A DNA stretch of 64,000 bases from Planctomycetota bacterium (GTDB taxonomy: Bacteria; Planctomycetota; UBA1135; GCA-002686595). The position numbers and the translations under genes were made by a program. Position 1 is the stretch's first letter, and each line of letters starts with the position of its first letter. Below, piece after piece: positions 27,573 through 35,885 of the stretch. The notes under the pieces were generated by a model. The model ran no database searches, had not been told where the DNA came from, and worked only from the letters and a program-made list of their open reading frames with translations. Location of the stretch: positions 172,517-236,516 of the forward strand of contig JAKLKU010000009.1 of the NCBI GenBank assembly GCA_023150475.1, given 5' to 3'.

Positions 27573-28997
27573 ATGAGCCCGACCCGCACCGAAAGTGATT
27601 CCTTCGGCCCGATCCAAGTCCCGAGCGAAGCCCTGTGGGGCGCGCAGACACAGCGTTCGAAGGAGAACTTCAAGATCGGCGGGCACACGTTCCCGAGGCC
27701 GATGATCCGCGCGCTCGGACTGGTCAAGAAGTGCGCGGCGCTCGCGAACATCGAGCTCGGCGAGCTGAAGATGCTCGGCAAGAAGGAACGAGCGGCGCTG
27801 CTGCAAGCGTGCGACGAAGTGATCGAAGGCCGCTGGGACGCGCACTTCCCGTTGGTCGTCTGGCAGACCGGTTCGGGCACGCAGTCGAACATGAACACGA
27901 ACGAGGTGGTCTCGAACCGCGCGATCCAATTGCTCGGCGGTGAGCTCGGTTCGAAGAAGCCCATTCACCCGAACGACCATGTCAACCGCGGCCAGTCCTC
28001 GAACGACGCGTTCCCGACCGCAATGCACGTCGCGGCGGCGGAAGAAGCGGCGAAACGGCTCCTGCCGGCGCTCGAGGAGCTCGAACGCGCGCTCGACGCG
28101 AAGGCGAAGGCCTGGAAGAAGGTCGTCAAGATCGGCCGCACGCACCTGCAGGACGCGACTCCGTTGACGGTGGGGCAGGAGTTCTCCGGTTACGTGCAGC
28201 AGTTGAAGGACGCACGCCGCGCCGTGACGAAGGCGCTCGACGGCGTCTACGAGCTCGCGCTCGGCGGCACCGCGGTCGGCACCGGACTCAACAGCCATCC
28301 GAAGTACGCGAAGCTTGCCGCCGCGAAGCTCGCGGCCGAGACCGGCTTGCCGTTCAAGACGGCGCCGAACAAGTTCGCGGCGCTCGCCGGCCACGACGCG
28401 CTCGTGTTCCTCTCGGGCGCGCTCAAGACGAGCGCCGTCGCGTTGATGAAGATCGCGAACGACGTGCGCTGGCTCGGTTCGGGCCCGCGCTGCGGTCTCG
28501 GCGAACTGAAGCTCCCGGAGAACGAGCCGGGCAGCTCGATCATGCCGGGCAAGGTGAATCCGACGCAGTGCGAGGCGCTGACGATGGTTTGCGTGCAGGT
28601 GCTCGGCAACGATGCCGCGGTCGGCATCGCGGGCTCGCAGGGCAACTTCGAGCTCAACGTGTTCAAGCCGGTGATCGTGCACAACGTGCTCGGCTCGATC
28701 CGGCTGCTCGCCGACGCGTGCGATTCGTTCCGCGAGAAGTGCATCGAAGGCCTCGAGCTCGACGAGCAGCGCGTCGAGACCCTGATGCGTCAGTCGCTGA
28801 TGCTGGTGACGGCGTTGAACCGCCACATCGGCTACGACAACGCGGCCAAGGTCGCGAAGAACGCGCACAAGAAGGGCATCACGTTGCGCGAATCGGTGAT
28901 CGAGCTCGGGCTCCTGACCGGCGAAGCGTTCGACAAGGCCGTGCGCCCCGAGGACATGGTCGCGCCGAAGGCCGGCATCGGCGGCGGCGGCGGCTGA
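27573..28997 (+). CDS. fumC: Class II fumarate hydratase
   Basis: Oxygen-stable fumarase, fumarate to L-malate in the TCA cycle, tetramer in the cytoplasm. 474 residues. Family signatures: [16 protein letters not shown] (active-site loop), [36 protein letters not shown], and the catalytic-loop signature [16 protein letters not shown]. The extreme C-terminus ends in GIGGGGG, encoded by a GGC run that continues into the downstream tandem repeat. It stands alone with its own promoter (TTGTGC-16-TATCCT) and is followed by a repeat array that starts at its stop codon. Confidence 0.96.
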   Translation: MSPTRTESDSFGPIQVPSEALWGAQTQRSKENFKIGGHTFPRPMIRALGLVKKCAALANIELGELKMLGKKERAALLQACDEVIEGRWDAHFPLVVWQTGSGTQSNMNTNEVVSNRAIQLLGGELGSKKPIHPNDHVNRGQSSNDAFPTAMHVAAAEEAAKRLLPALEELERALDAKAKAWKKVVKIGRTHLQDATPLTVGQEFSGYVQQLKDARRAVTKALDGVYELALGGTAVGTGLNSHPKYAKLAAAKLAAETGLPFKTAPNKFAALAGHDALVFLSGALKTSAVALMKIANDVRWLGSGPRCGLGELKLPENEPGSSIMPGKVNPTQCEALTMVCVQVLGNDAAVGIAGSQGNFELNVFKPVIVHNVLGSIRLLADACDSFREKCIEGLELDEQRVETLMRQSLMLVTALNRHIGYDNAAKVAKNAHKKGITLRESVIELGLLTGEAFDKAVRPEDMVAPKAGIGGGGG

Positions 28998-29087
28998 CCG
29001 AGCGCAGGCGGCTGACCGCGCGGCGGCGGCGACTGTCCCAGCCGAGGCGGCGACTGCCTCGGCCGAGGCGGCGACTGCCCGGGCCGC
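28989..29087. repeat. Tandem repeats starting at the fumC stop codon
   Basis: Two 18-base units beginning GGCGGCTGACCG (28989 and 29007), the first containing the fumC stop TGA and the second copying it. They are followed by three 21-base units beginning GGCGGCGACTG (29025, 29046, 29067). Confidence 0.85.
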
Positions 29088-29274
29088 TGCGACGCGTGCC
29101 GGCGGATCCGGCGTGCCGCGCCGCGCGAACGACGGGCTCGCCGGTGCGTGACGCAGCCGCGTCGGTTCGTGATGCGTTCGCGCCGAGGATCCGGCGCCCG
29201 ACCCTGGACGGGCGTCGCCGCGCAGCGTCGACTGTCCGCCCGCCGCTTTGCCCGTCGTCCCAAGACCTCGATCG

Positions 29275-30276
29275 ATGATCTCACAACTCTTGCTCGCCGC
29301 GCTGACGCTGTGCGTCGCGCCGCAGTCCCGCACCGAAGTCGTCACGATGAAGGCCGTGCGCATCCACGCGTTCGGCGGCGTCGAGCAACTGAAGCACGAG
29401 GACGCGGAGAAGCCCGTGCCGGGCGCCGGGGAAGTGCTCGTGCGCGTGCAAGCCGCCGGCGTCAATCCGGTCGACTGGAAGGCGCGTGAAGGCCTGCTGA
29501 AGTCGCTCGCGCCGAAGTTGCCGCAGGTCCTCGGCTACGACGTCGCGGGCAAGGTCGAAGCGCTCGGCCCCGGGACCGAAGGGGTGAAGGTCGGAGACGC
29601 GGTGTGCGCGTACCTCTCGCTCTCGCGCGGCGGCGGATACGCGGAGTTCGCGCTCGTGCGCGTCGACGAACTCGCGCTCGCGCCGAAGAAGGCGAGTGTG
29701 ACCGAAGCCGCGGGCCTGCCGCTCGCCGGGCTCACGGCGTGGCAAGCCTTGGTCGACGAAGCGGAGCTCGGCCCCGGACAGCGTGTGTTGATCCACGGCG
29801 GCGCGGGCGGAGTCGGACACCTCGCCGTGCAGCTCGCGAAAGCGCGCGGCGCGTTCGTCTACGCGACCGCGGGGACGCAGAACCAGGCGTTCCTGAAGGA
29901 GCTCGGCGTCGATCGGCCGATCGATTACACGACGGAACGGTTCGAGGAGATCGCGACCGACGTCGACGTCGTGCTCGACACGATCGGCGGCGAGACGGCG
30001 CAACGGAGCTACTCGCTCGTCAAACGCGGCGGCACGTACGTGTCGATCGTCGGACCGCCGGACGTCACGTCGCTCGCGGAGCGCGGCGTCAACGGCCGCG
30101 CGATCCTCGTGCAGCCGAACGGCGAGCAGCTCGCGGAGCTCGTGAAGCTCGTCGACGAGAAGAAACTGAAGGTCGCGGTCAGCGCGACGCTGCCGCTCGC
30201 CGAAGCTCGGCGCGCTCACGAACTCTCGGCCAAGGGTCACGTCCGCGGCAAGCTGGTGCTTTCCGTCGCGCCGTGA
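29275..30276 (+). CDS. Zinc-free MDR-family NAD(P)H quinone oxidoreductase-like protein
   Basis: 333 residues from ATG 29275; the core oxidoreductase begins at MKAVRIHAFGG, which has its own ATG at 29347 (309 residues). The medium-chain fold is clear: AGVNPVDWKAREG, PQVLGYDVAGKVEALG, the Rossmann motif IHGGAGGVGHLAVQLAKARG, and PFxDVVLDTIGG-like sequence. Zinc-binding cysteines are absent, as in quinone oxidoreductases. The upstream start adds a hydrophobic leader (MISQLLLAALTLCVAPQS) resembling a signal peptide, odd for a cytosolic enzyme; neither start has a clear ribosome site. It converges on the multiheme cytochrome operon. Confidence 0.8.
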   Translation: MISQLLLAALTLCVAPQSRTEVVTMKAVRIHAFGGVEQLKHEDAEKPVPGAGEVLVRVQAAGVNPVDWKAREGLLKSLAPKLPQVLGYDVAGKVEALGPGTEGVKVGDAVCAYLSLSRGGGYAEFALVRVDELALAPKKASVTEAAGLPLAGLTAWQALVDEAELGPGQRVLIHGGAGGVGHLAVQLAKARGAFVYATAGTQNQAFLKELGVDRPIDYTTERFEEIATDVDVVLDTIGGETAQRSYSLVKRGGTYVSIVGPPDVTSLAERGVNGRAILVQPNGEQLAELVKLVDEKKLKVAVSATLPLAEARRAHELSAKGHVRGKLVLSVAP

Positions 30277-30280
30277 CGTC

Positions 30281-30294
30281 GCGGCGCGCGCCGC
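30281..30294. terminator. GC palindrome between convergent transcripts
   Basis: Perfect 14-base inverted repeat GCGGCGCGCGCCGC between the MDR gene end (30276) and the cytochrome operon end (30307). No T-tract, so it is at most a weak candidate terminator. Confidence 0.35.
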
Positions 30295-30306
30295 TCGGGC
30301 GTGGCC

Positions 30307-31806
30307 TCACTCCTTGCCGTCGGGGTGGCACGCGTAGCAGTTGTTGGAGTTCCAGACGTAGTTGTTCACGTCGTCGTGCTCGCCGTCCATCTTGGACTTC
30401 GAGTGCTCGTGGCAGTGCGTGCACGAGAATTGGACGTAGTTCGGCGGCGCGAGGTGGCAGTCGATGCAGTCGAAGCTCTTGTGCTTGCCCGTCGTGATCG
30501 GGAACTGCGGGTGGCTGAACTGGCCGTTGTTCCAGTCGAGCGTGTCGTGGCACGTCTCGCAGTCGGTGCCGAAGCCCGCGGTCGAGTGCTTGGGATTCGT
30601 CGTGCCGTTGTAGTCGGGTAGGTGGCACGCGACGCAGCCGTTGGTGATGCCGGTGTGGTCGAACTGGGCGTTGTTCCAATCGACCGTGTCGTGGCACTGC
30701 TCGCAGTTCGTGCCGATGCCCATCACGGCGTGATCCGGGCTCGTCGTGTTGTCGTAGTCCGTCTGGTGGCACGTGACGCAGCCGTTGACGATGCCGGTGT
30801 GGTCGAACTGGGCGCCGAACCACGTGTTGGTGCCGTGGCACTGCTCGCAGTTCGTGGAGATGCCGAGCGCTTCGTGGTCGGGGCTCGTCGTGCCTTGGAA
30901 GTCGGTCAAGTGGCAGTTGACGCACCCGTCGACGATGCCGGCGTGATTGAAGTGCGCGCCGAGCCAGGTCGACGTGCCGTGGCAGTCGGCGCAATCGGTC
31001 GAGATCCCGAGAGCGACGTGGTTCGGACTCGTCGCCCCGTTGTACTCGGCGAGGTGGCAGTCGACGCACTGGTTCGGCGTGCCGACGAACATGCCGCCCG
31101 CGTGGCATTGCGTGCAGTTCGCCGTCGCGTGCGCTCCGGTGAGCGGCCACCACGAGTGGTTGAACGCCTGGCCGCTCCACGCCGTCGGGATGTGACAGCG
31201 ATCGCAGTCGTTCGTCCATCCGTTGGTCGCGTGGTCCGGATTGGTCGCGCGGGCGAGGTCGGCCGTGTGGCACGCCAGGCACTCGGTGTCGACCGGTTGG
31301 AAACGACCGACCTGAGCTCCCGAGTGGCAGCGGAAGCACTCGGTCGCGGCGTGCGCTCCGACCAGCGGAAAGCGCGTGCGCGAGTGCATCGCGATCTGCT
31401 CGGTCGGCCGGAACGTGTTCTGGTCGTGGCAGCTCGTGCAGTCGCGGCCGAGCTTCGTCTGGTGCACGTCTTCGTGACAACCGGCACAGCCGCGCGCCGC
31501 GAAGACCTGCACCGGACCGCGATCGTTGTGGCAACGCAGGCACTCGGCTGCGGCGTGCGCGCCTTCGAGCCGGTGACCGGTCTCCCGCTCGTGATCGAAC
31601 GCGAAGTCCGCGCGGATGTCGCGCCACGTCTCGCCCTGGTGGCAGAGCGTGCAGTCCGCGGGGAACGAATCGTGGGGGACCACCGGGCCTCGTTCTTCCC
31701 ACCAGTACTGCGCGCCTTCGCGCTTCGCACCCCACGTGCACGCGAGCACGCCGACGAGCAGCGCGAGCGCGCCGAGCCAAGTCCAAGAGCTCCGCTTCCC
31801 GTACAT
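30307..31806 (-). CDS. 19-heme c-type cytochrome lipoprotein (putative outer-surface cytochrome)
   Basis: 499 residues with 19 CxxCH heme sites by direct count. The N-terminus ends in a lipobox-like VLAC (cysteine about residue 23), so it is probably lipid-anchored and exported. The middle holds four tandem units of about 47 residues, each with two heme sites, an FDHTGI/FNHAGI-like motif between units and a C-x-x-C-H-x-T-D turn. It is the last gene of the four-gene operon. Its ATG comes 9 bases after the upstream stop and its AGGAGG ribosome site overlaps that stop codon. By position and anchor it is best read as the external partner of the beta-barrel, comparable in role to OmcA/MtrC-type cytochromes; sequence relationship to those is not claimed. 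Confidence 0.88.
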   Translation of the reverse strand: MYGKRSSWTWLGALALLVGVLACTWGAKREGAQYWWEERGPVVPHDSFPADCTLCHQGETWRDIRADFAFDHERETGHRLEGAHAAAECLRCHNDRGPVQVFAARGCAGCHEDVHQTKLGRDCTSCHDQNTFRPTEQIAMHSRTRFPLVGAHAATECFRCHSGAQVGRFQPVDTECLACHTADLARATNPDHATNGWTNDCDRCHIPTAWSGQAFNHSWWPLTGAHATANCTQCHAGGMFVGTPNQCVDCHLAEYNGATSPNHVALGISTDCADCHGTSTWLGAHFNHAGIVDGCVNCHLTDFQGTTSPDHEALGISTNCEQCHGTNTWFGAQFDHTGIVNGCVTCHQTDYDNTTSPDHAVMGIGTNCEQCHDTVDWNNAQFDHTGITNGCVACHLPDYNGTTNPKHSTAGFGTDCETCHDTLDWNNGQFSHPQFPITTGKHKSFDCIDCHLAPPNYVQFSCTHCHEHSKSKMDGEHDDVNNYVWNSNNCYACHPDGKE

Positions 31807-31815
31807 CGTCCCCTC

Positions 31816-33468
31816 CTAGAACCGTCTCACGAGGTAGAAGCCGAGCGCCCACGCGTCGAGCTCGTCGCCGAAACGCCGATCGACGAACAACGAGAGCGAC
31901 CAATCCCGTCCGAAGCCCTTCTGCCAACTGCCGCGCAGCGAGTGTTGGTCGAGCGTGCCGAGCGCTCCGGAGAAGTCGTCGTTCTCGTGCTGCGCGTATT
32001 CGTACGTGCCGGAGAGCTGGCCGAGCTCGAGCGTCTTCGAGAGCCCGACGTGCGCGCCGGTCACCGTGCTGTACACGCCTTGGTCGTGGAAGACGCCGGC
32101 GTCGAAACGGCTCTGGTCGAAGAAGAGCTCGCGCCACGTGCCGCGCACGCTCGCGCCGAAACCGTCGTCTTCCTGATCGGAGAAGTGATCGACGCGCGCC
32201 GAGAGGCGGAAGTCCTTGGTCAGGTCCTTCCAGCCGTCGACGCCGATGCGCGTGGTCTCGGCGTCCAGGATCGAACTCGCCGTCACGGCGTCGAACTCGT
32301 TGCGCAGGAGCTCGGGGAAGCGGAAGTGCGAAGCGTGCACGCCGAGCCCGGTGGTCGGACTCGCGCGCCACGACGAGTTCAGGAAGAACTGCGTGAGCTC
32401 CGCGCCCGACTTCTGCACGTCGTTCGAGCCGTAGACGTCGACCCACGCCGAGCTCCAGAGCGTCCAGGCCTTCGTCGGCCGCCAATCGAGGTGCGCGACG
32501 AAGAGGTCGCGGTCCGCGTCGCCTTCGTGCCAAGTCTTCTGGAAGCCCGTGCCGAGCGAGAACTCCTCGTTCGCGCCGCGCACGAAACGATAGAAGACCG
32601 CGGCGGACACGTCCGCGCCGGTGTCCATGTCGGGCGTCGGCTCGGGCAGGAAACCGAGGTGCGCGCCGACGCGATCGCCGTTCGCGAGGCGCTTCACGAA
32701 CTCGCCGCCGTCGAGCACGCCGAACTCGGGGAACTCGCTCGAGAAGAATCGACCGACTTGCCAGTGCGTGTCCTCGTAGCGCGTGCCGCCCCATTCGTAC
32801 GAGAGTCGATCGATGCGCAGGTTCGACTCGCTCTCGTCGCTCGAGTCGCCGACGTCCGCGCGCCGCGCGAAGAGATCGAGGTCGAGCTCGAACGCGCCCG
32901 AGCGTCCGAACGGGTTCTCGGCGGTCGCGGTGAGTCCCGTGCGTCCGAGCCAGAACGTGCCCGAGTTCTCGACGTCTTCGGTCCAGTCGACCGACGTCGT
33001 GACGCGGCCGTGCCACTTGGTGGGGGCGGAGTTCGCCGCAGCGGTCTCGTACGGCGCGAGCAACGGCACGTCGGCCGTGCCCTCGCCGAGGGGCCGTTCC
33101 CACGGCGGATGTTCGAGCCGTGCTTGGTCGGCGTCGACGTGGGCTTCGCCACGTGTGCCGAGTTCGAGCGGCGTGTCGACCGCGAGCTCGACCCGCGCGC
33201 TCTGTTTCGTCGTGCTGCGGACGACCGCTTCGACCGGCGCCGCGCCCGTCGGCAGGAAGACGACCCGATCGCCGACCGCGAGCTTCGCGTCGCTGCCGCG
33301 ATCGACGTACACCGACGTGCCGCTCTGCGCGGTGACGCGCACTTCGACGACTTCCTCGCGCGGCGCCGCCGCGTCGTCGCTCTTCTCAGGCGTCTCGCCT
33401 TCGGCCGCGAACGCCGCGGAGAGCGGGAGCAGCGTCCAGACGCAACAGGACCAAGCCCACGGTTTCAT
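31816..33468 (-). CDS. Outer-membrane beta-barrel protein of the cytochrome operon
   Basis: 550 residues. Signal peptide MKPWAWSCCVWTLLPLSAAFAAE. Residues about 35-110 form a soluble N-terminal domain with alternating strands (VRVTAQSGTSVYVDRGSDAK, VGDRVVFLPTGAAPVEAVVR). From about residue 145 to the end the sequence has the alternating aromatic/polar pattern of transmembrane beta-strands (HWQVGRFFSSEFPEFGVLDG, GFGASVRGTWRELFFDQ), and it ends in a C-terminal phenylalanine (YLVRRF), the usual outer-membrane insertion signal. There are no heme motifs. Its ATG overlaps the upstream TGA by ATGA. In porin-cytochrome conduits such a barrel surrounds or accompanies the cytochrome; that role is inferred here from the operon. 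Confidence 0.82.
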   Translation of the reverse strand: MKPWAWSCCVWTLLPLSAAFAAEGETPEKSDDAAAPREEVVEVRVTAQSGTSVYVDRGSDAKLAVGDRVVFLPTGAAPVEAVVRSTTKQSARVELAVDTPLELGTRGEAHVDADQARLEHPPWERPLGEGTADVPLLAPYETAAANSAPTKWHGRVTTSVDWTEDVENSGTFWLGRTGLTATAENPFGRSGAFELDLDLFARRADVGDSSDESESNLRIDRLSYEWGGTRYEDTHWQVGRFFSSEFPEFGVLDGGEFVKRLANGDRVGAHLGFLPEPTPDMDTGADVSAAVFYRFVRGANEEFSLGTGFQKTWHEGDADRDLFVAHLDWRPTKAWTLWSSAWVDVYGSNDVQKSGAELTQFFLNSSWRASPTTGLGVHASHFRFPELLRNEFDAVTASSILDAETTRIGVDGWKDLTKDFRLSARVDHFSDQEDDGFGASVRGTWRELFFDQSRFDAGVFHDQGVYSTVTGAHVGLSKTLELGQLSGTYEYAQHENDDFSGALGTLDQHSLRGSWQKGFGRDWSLSLFVDRRFGDELDAWALGFYLVRRF

Positions 33469-35885
33469 CGCTCGTCCTCCTCGCGGACGCTTTCGTCGCC
33501 ATGCGCGGGGACGCCGGGCGGATACGGTTTCGAGTCGTCGGGACGGCGCTTCTCGGAGGTCGGCCGGTGGCAGTCGACGCACTCGACGCCGAGCGGCTTG
33601 TAGCGCACGACTTCCGCGCCGCGCGCCGCGCGCTCGGCTCGGTGGCAAGCGGCGCAGTCGAGCTTCGCGTGCTGTTTGTCGAGCGCGAACCGCGAGTCGC
33701 GCGCGTGATCGAAGACGATCTCGCGGAACGAATCCGTGTCGCGGTGGCACCTTGCGCAATCGGTGCGGCCGAGCTGCGCGAATTGGCCGGCGTGGACGTC
33801 TTCGTGGCACGCGTCGCAGGTCTTGCCGGCGGCGGCGCCGAGGCGCATCCCGTCGCGTAGCTTCGGCGTCGGCACGTGGCACGCCTCGCACGCGGCACGT
33901 GCGTGGGCGTCTTCGAGCGCGAAACCGGTCCAGCGTGCGTGGTCGAACGTGGAGCTCGGCACGTCGCGGAAGGACTCGACGCCGTGGCAGCGCGCGCAGC
34001 CGACGCGTCCGTCGAGCTCGCGCGGCGTGTTCGCTGCGTCGAAACGGCCTCCGTGAGGATCCTGGTGACACGTTTCGCAGCGGTCCGTCGGACCGCGGAA
34101 CTTGTCGGCGACGGCGCCGAGCGCGTGCACGCCGTCGGGATCGGGACCGTGGCACGACTCGCACGTCGCACGCTGGTGCCCGCCCTCGAGCGCGAAGCCA
34201 GTGAAGAGCTCGTGGTCGAAGCTCCGCGCGTGCTCGCCGCGGAAACGTTCGACGTCGTGGCAACGCTCGCACGTCGTGCGCCCGCCGAGCGACTGCGGTC
34301 GGCCGGCGCGCTCGAAGACGCCGCCGTGCACGTCGACGTGACACGTGTCGCAACGATCGCTCGGGCCCGGAAAACGATCGGCCACGAAGCCGAACGTCCG
34401 CGTCGGGAGCTGCGCGTGCACCGTCGACGGGTGGCAACTCTCGCAGTCGGCGCGCGCATGCGCGCCCTGCAGCGCGAATGCCGTGCGCACGCCGTGGTCG
34501 AAGAGCCGGCGATCGACTTCGCGGAACGTCTCGGTGCCGTGGCAGTCCTCGCAGCGCGGCGGCGGCTCGCCACGGGCCGCGGCGACGCGCGCGAACTCGC
34601 CCTCGTGGACGTCTTCGTGACAGTCCTCGCAACGCGTCTTCGTCGTGCGGAAGTCGCGCGGACTCGCCGCGTCGTCGCGCGCCGGCGCGTGGCACGCGTC
34701 GCAGTTCGTCTTGGCATGGGCGCCGGTGAGCGCGAACGGCGTGCGGGCGTGTTCGGCGACGTCGAACGAGTGCGTGTCGAAGGTGTCGCGAGCATGGCAG
34801 TCGATGCACGCGGCGTCGCGGAACGCGCCTTTCGCGAACTCGCCGCGGTGCGGATCGCCGTGACACGCCGCGCAGGCGTCGGCGGTGCGACCGGGATAAC
34901 GATCCGAGAAGGTCGGTTTGCCAGGCTCGTGGCATTGCTCGCACTGCGCCCGATCGTGCGGCTTCGTCAGCGCGAAGCCCGAAGCGGCGTGCAGTTCGAG
35001 CGGCATCGCGCGAGCATCCTCCGCGAACGCGCCGCGCGCCGCGTCGTGGCACGCAGCGCAGCTTTCGTCGGCGGTCGTGCGCGCGAGCGTCGCCACGGCT
35101 CGCAGGAATGGCCTCGAGTGCTGCGATTCGTGGCACGCCGCGCACTCGCGCGGCTTCGCGCCTTGCACGAGCTCGACGGCGAACGGCCCGTCGGGCGCGT
35201 GGCACTCTTCGCACTTCTTCGCGTGGCCGCCGACCAACGGGAAGGACGCGACGTGCACGAAGTTCGCTGCGTCGGCGAACGGATGTTGCTCGCCGTGGCA
35301 TCGCGCGCAGTCCGGTCCGAACTTGCCCTGGTGCACGTCCTCGTGACAGCTCGCGCAGTCCTGGACGAGTCCGAGGAAGCGCTTTTCGCCTTTCGCGAGC
35401 GTCGTCGCGCCGGCGGAGCGGTGGCACTTGTCGCAGGCGAGGCCCACGTGCTTGCCGCCGAGACGGAAGTCGAGCCCGCGGTGGTCGAAGCCTTCGATCG
35501 TGGCGAAGCCCGCGAGCGCGAACGCGTGCTCGCCGGCGAGCGGCGTCGCGTCGCCGTGGTGTTCTTGGTGGCACGCCGCGCAGGCGTCCGCGTTCGTGGC
35601 GGAACTTGACGACGCGGCGAGCGACGCGGCGAGCGTCGCGCCGTGGAACCCGCGCCGAGTCGCGAGTTGGGCGCCGACGTCCTCGTGGCAGCCGGTGCAG
35701 TCGTCGGCCATGTCGCTCGAATCGTGGCAACGATCGCAGCCGTCCTCGGACGCGAGTTCCGCGACGAGCGCGTGCGTCGACGTGAGCGGCCCGGGCGACG
35801 TGCGATCACGGTCGAACCAGACCAGCGCGAGCACGAGGAACAGCGACGCCGCCGCGAAGACGAGTTTCGGCAGTCCGTGCTTCAT
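33465..35885 (-). CDS. 26-heme membrane-anchored c-type cytochrome
   Basis: 806 residues, 26 CxxCH sites by direct count. The N-terminal helix (KLVFAAASLFLVLALVWF) is followed directly by charged sequence with no clear signal-peptidase site, so it is likely an uncleaved anchor facing the periplasm, as in CymA- or NrfH-type proteins. The heme region is a string of degenerate modules: C-x-x-C-H-x-D-x-H-x-G-x-F, then C-x-x-C-H, then FDH...T-x-FAL-x-G-x-HA, then C-x-x-C-H. The modules suggest growth by internal duplication. Start and stop overlap the flanking genes by ATGA, so synthesis is likely coupled. It probably carries electrons from the inner-membrane flavoprotein across the periplasm to the barrel. 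Confidence 0.9.
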   Translation of the reverse strand: MKHGLPKLVFAAASLFLVLALVWFDRDRTSPGPLTSTHALVAELASEDGCDRCHDSSDMADDCTGCHEDVGAQLATRRGFHGATLAASLAASSSSATNADACAACHQEHHGDATPLAGEHAFALAGFATIEGFDHRGLDFRLGGKHVGLACDKCHRSAGATTLAKGEKRFLGLVQDCASCHEDVHQGKFGPDCARCHGEQHPFADAANFVHVASFPLVGGHAKKCEECHAPDGPFAVELVQGAKPRECAACHESQHSRPFLRAVATLARTTADESCAACHDAARGAFAEDARAMPLELHAASGFALTKPHDRAQCEQCHEPGKPTFSDRYPGRTADACAACHGDPHRGEFAKGAFRDAACIDCHARDTFDTHSFDVAEHARTPFALTGAHAKTNCDACHAPARDDAASPRDFRTTKTRCEDCHEDVHEGEFARVAAARGEPPPRCEDCHGTETFREVDRRLFDHGVRTAFALQGAHARADCESCHPSTVHAQLPTRTFGFVADRFPGPSDRCDTCHVDVHGGVFERAGRPQSLGGRTTCERCHDVERFRGEHARSFDHELFTGFALEGGHQRATCESCHGPDPDGVHALGAVADKFRGPTDRCETCHQDPHGGRFDAANTPRELDGRVGCARCHGVESFRDVPSSTFDHARWTGFALEDAHARAACEACHVPTPKLRDGMRLGAAAGKTCDACHEDVHAGQFAQLGRTDCARCHRDTDSFREIVFDHARDSRFALDKQHAKLDCAACHRAERAARGAEVVRYKPLGVECVDCHRPTSEKRRPDDSKPYPPGVPAHGDESVREEDER

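Noticed and set aside
23695..27651. Leftward open frame of 1318 codons
   Set aside because: Antisense to the peptidase, PPC protein and beta-helix genes. Its translation is an R/V/E/H pattern typical of GC-rich shadow frames.
31816..33468. Beta-barrel protein checked for heme motifs
   Set aside because: No CxxCH is present, so it is not itself a cytochrome.
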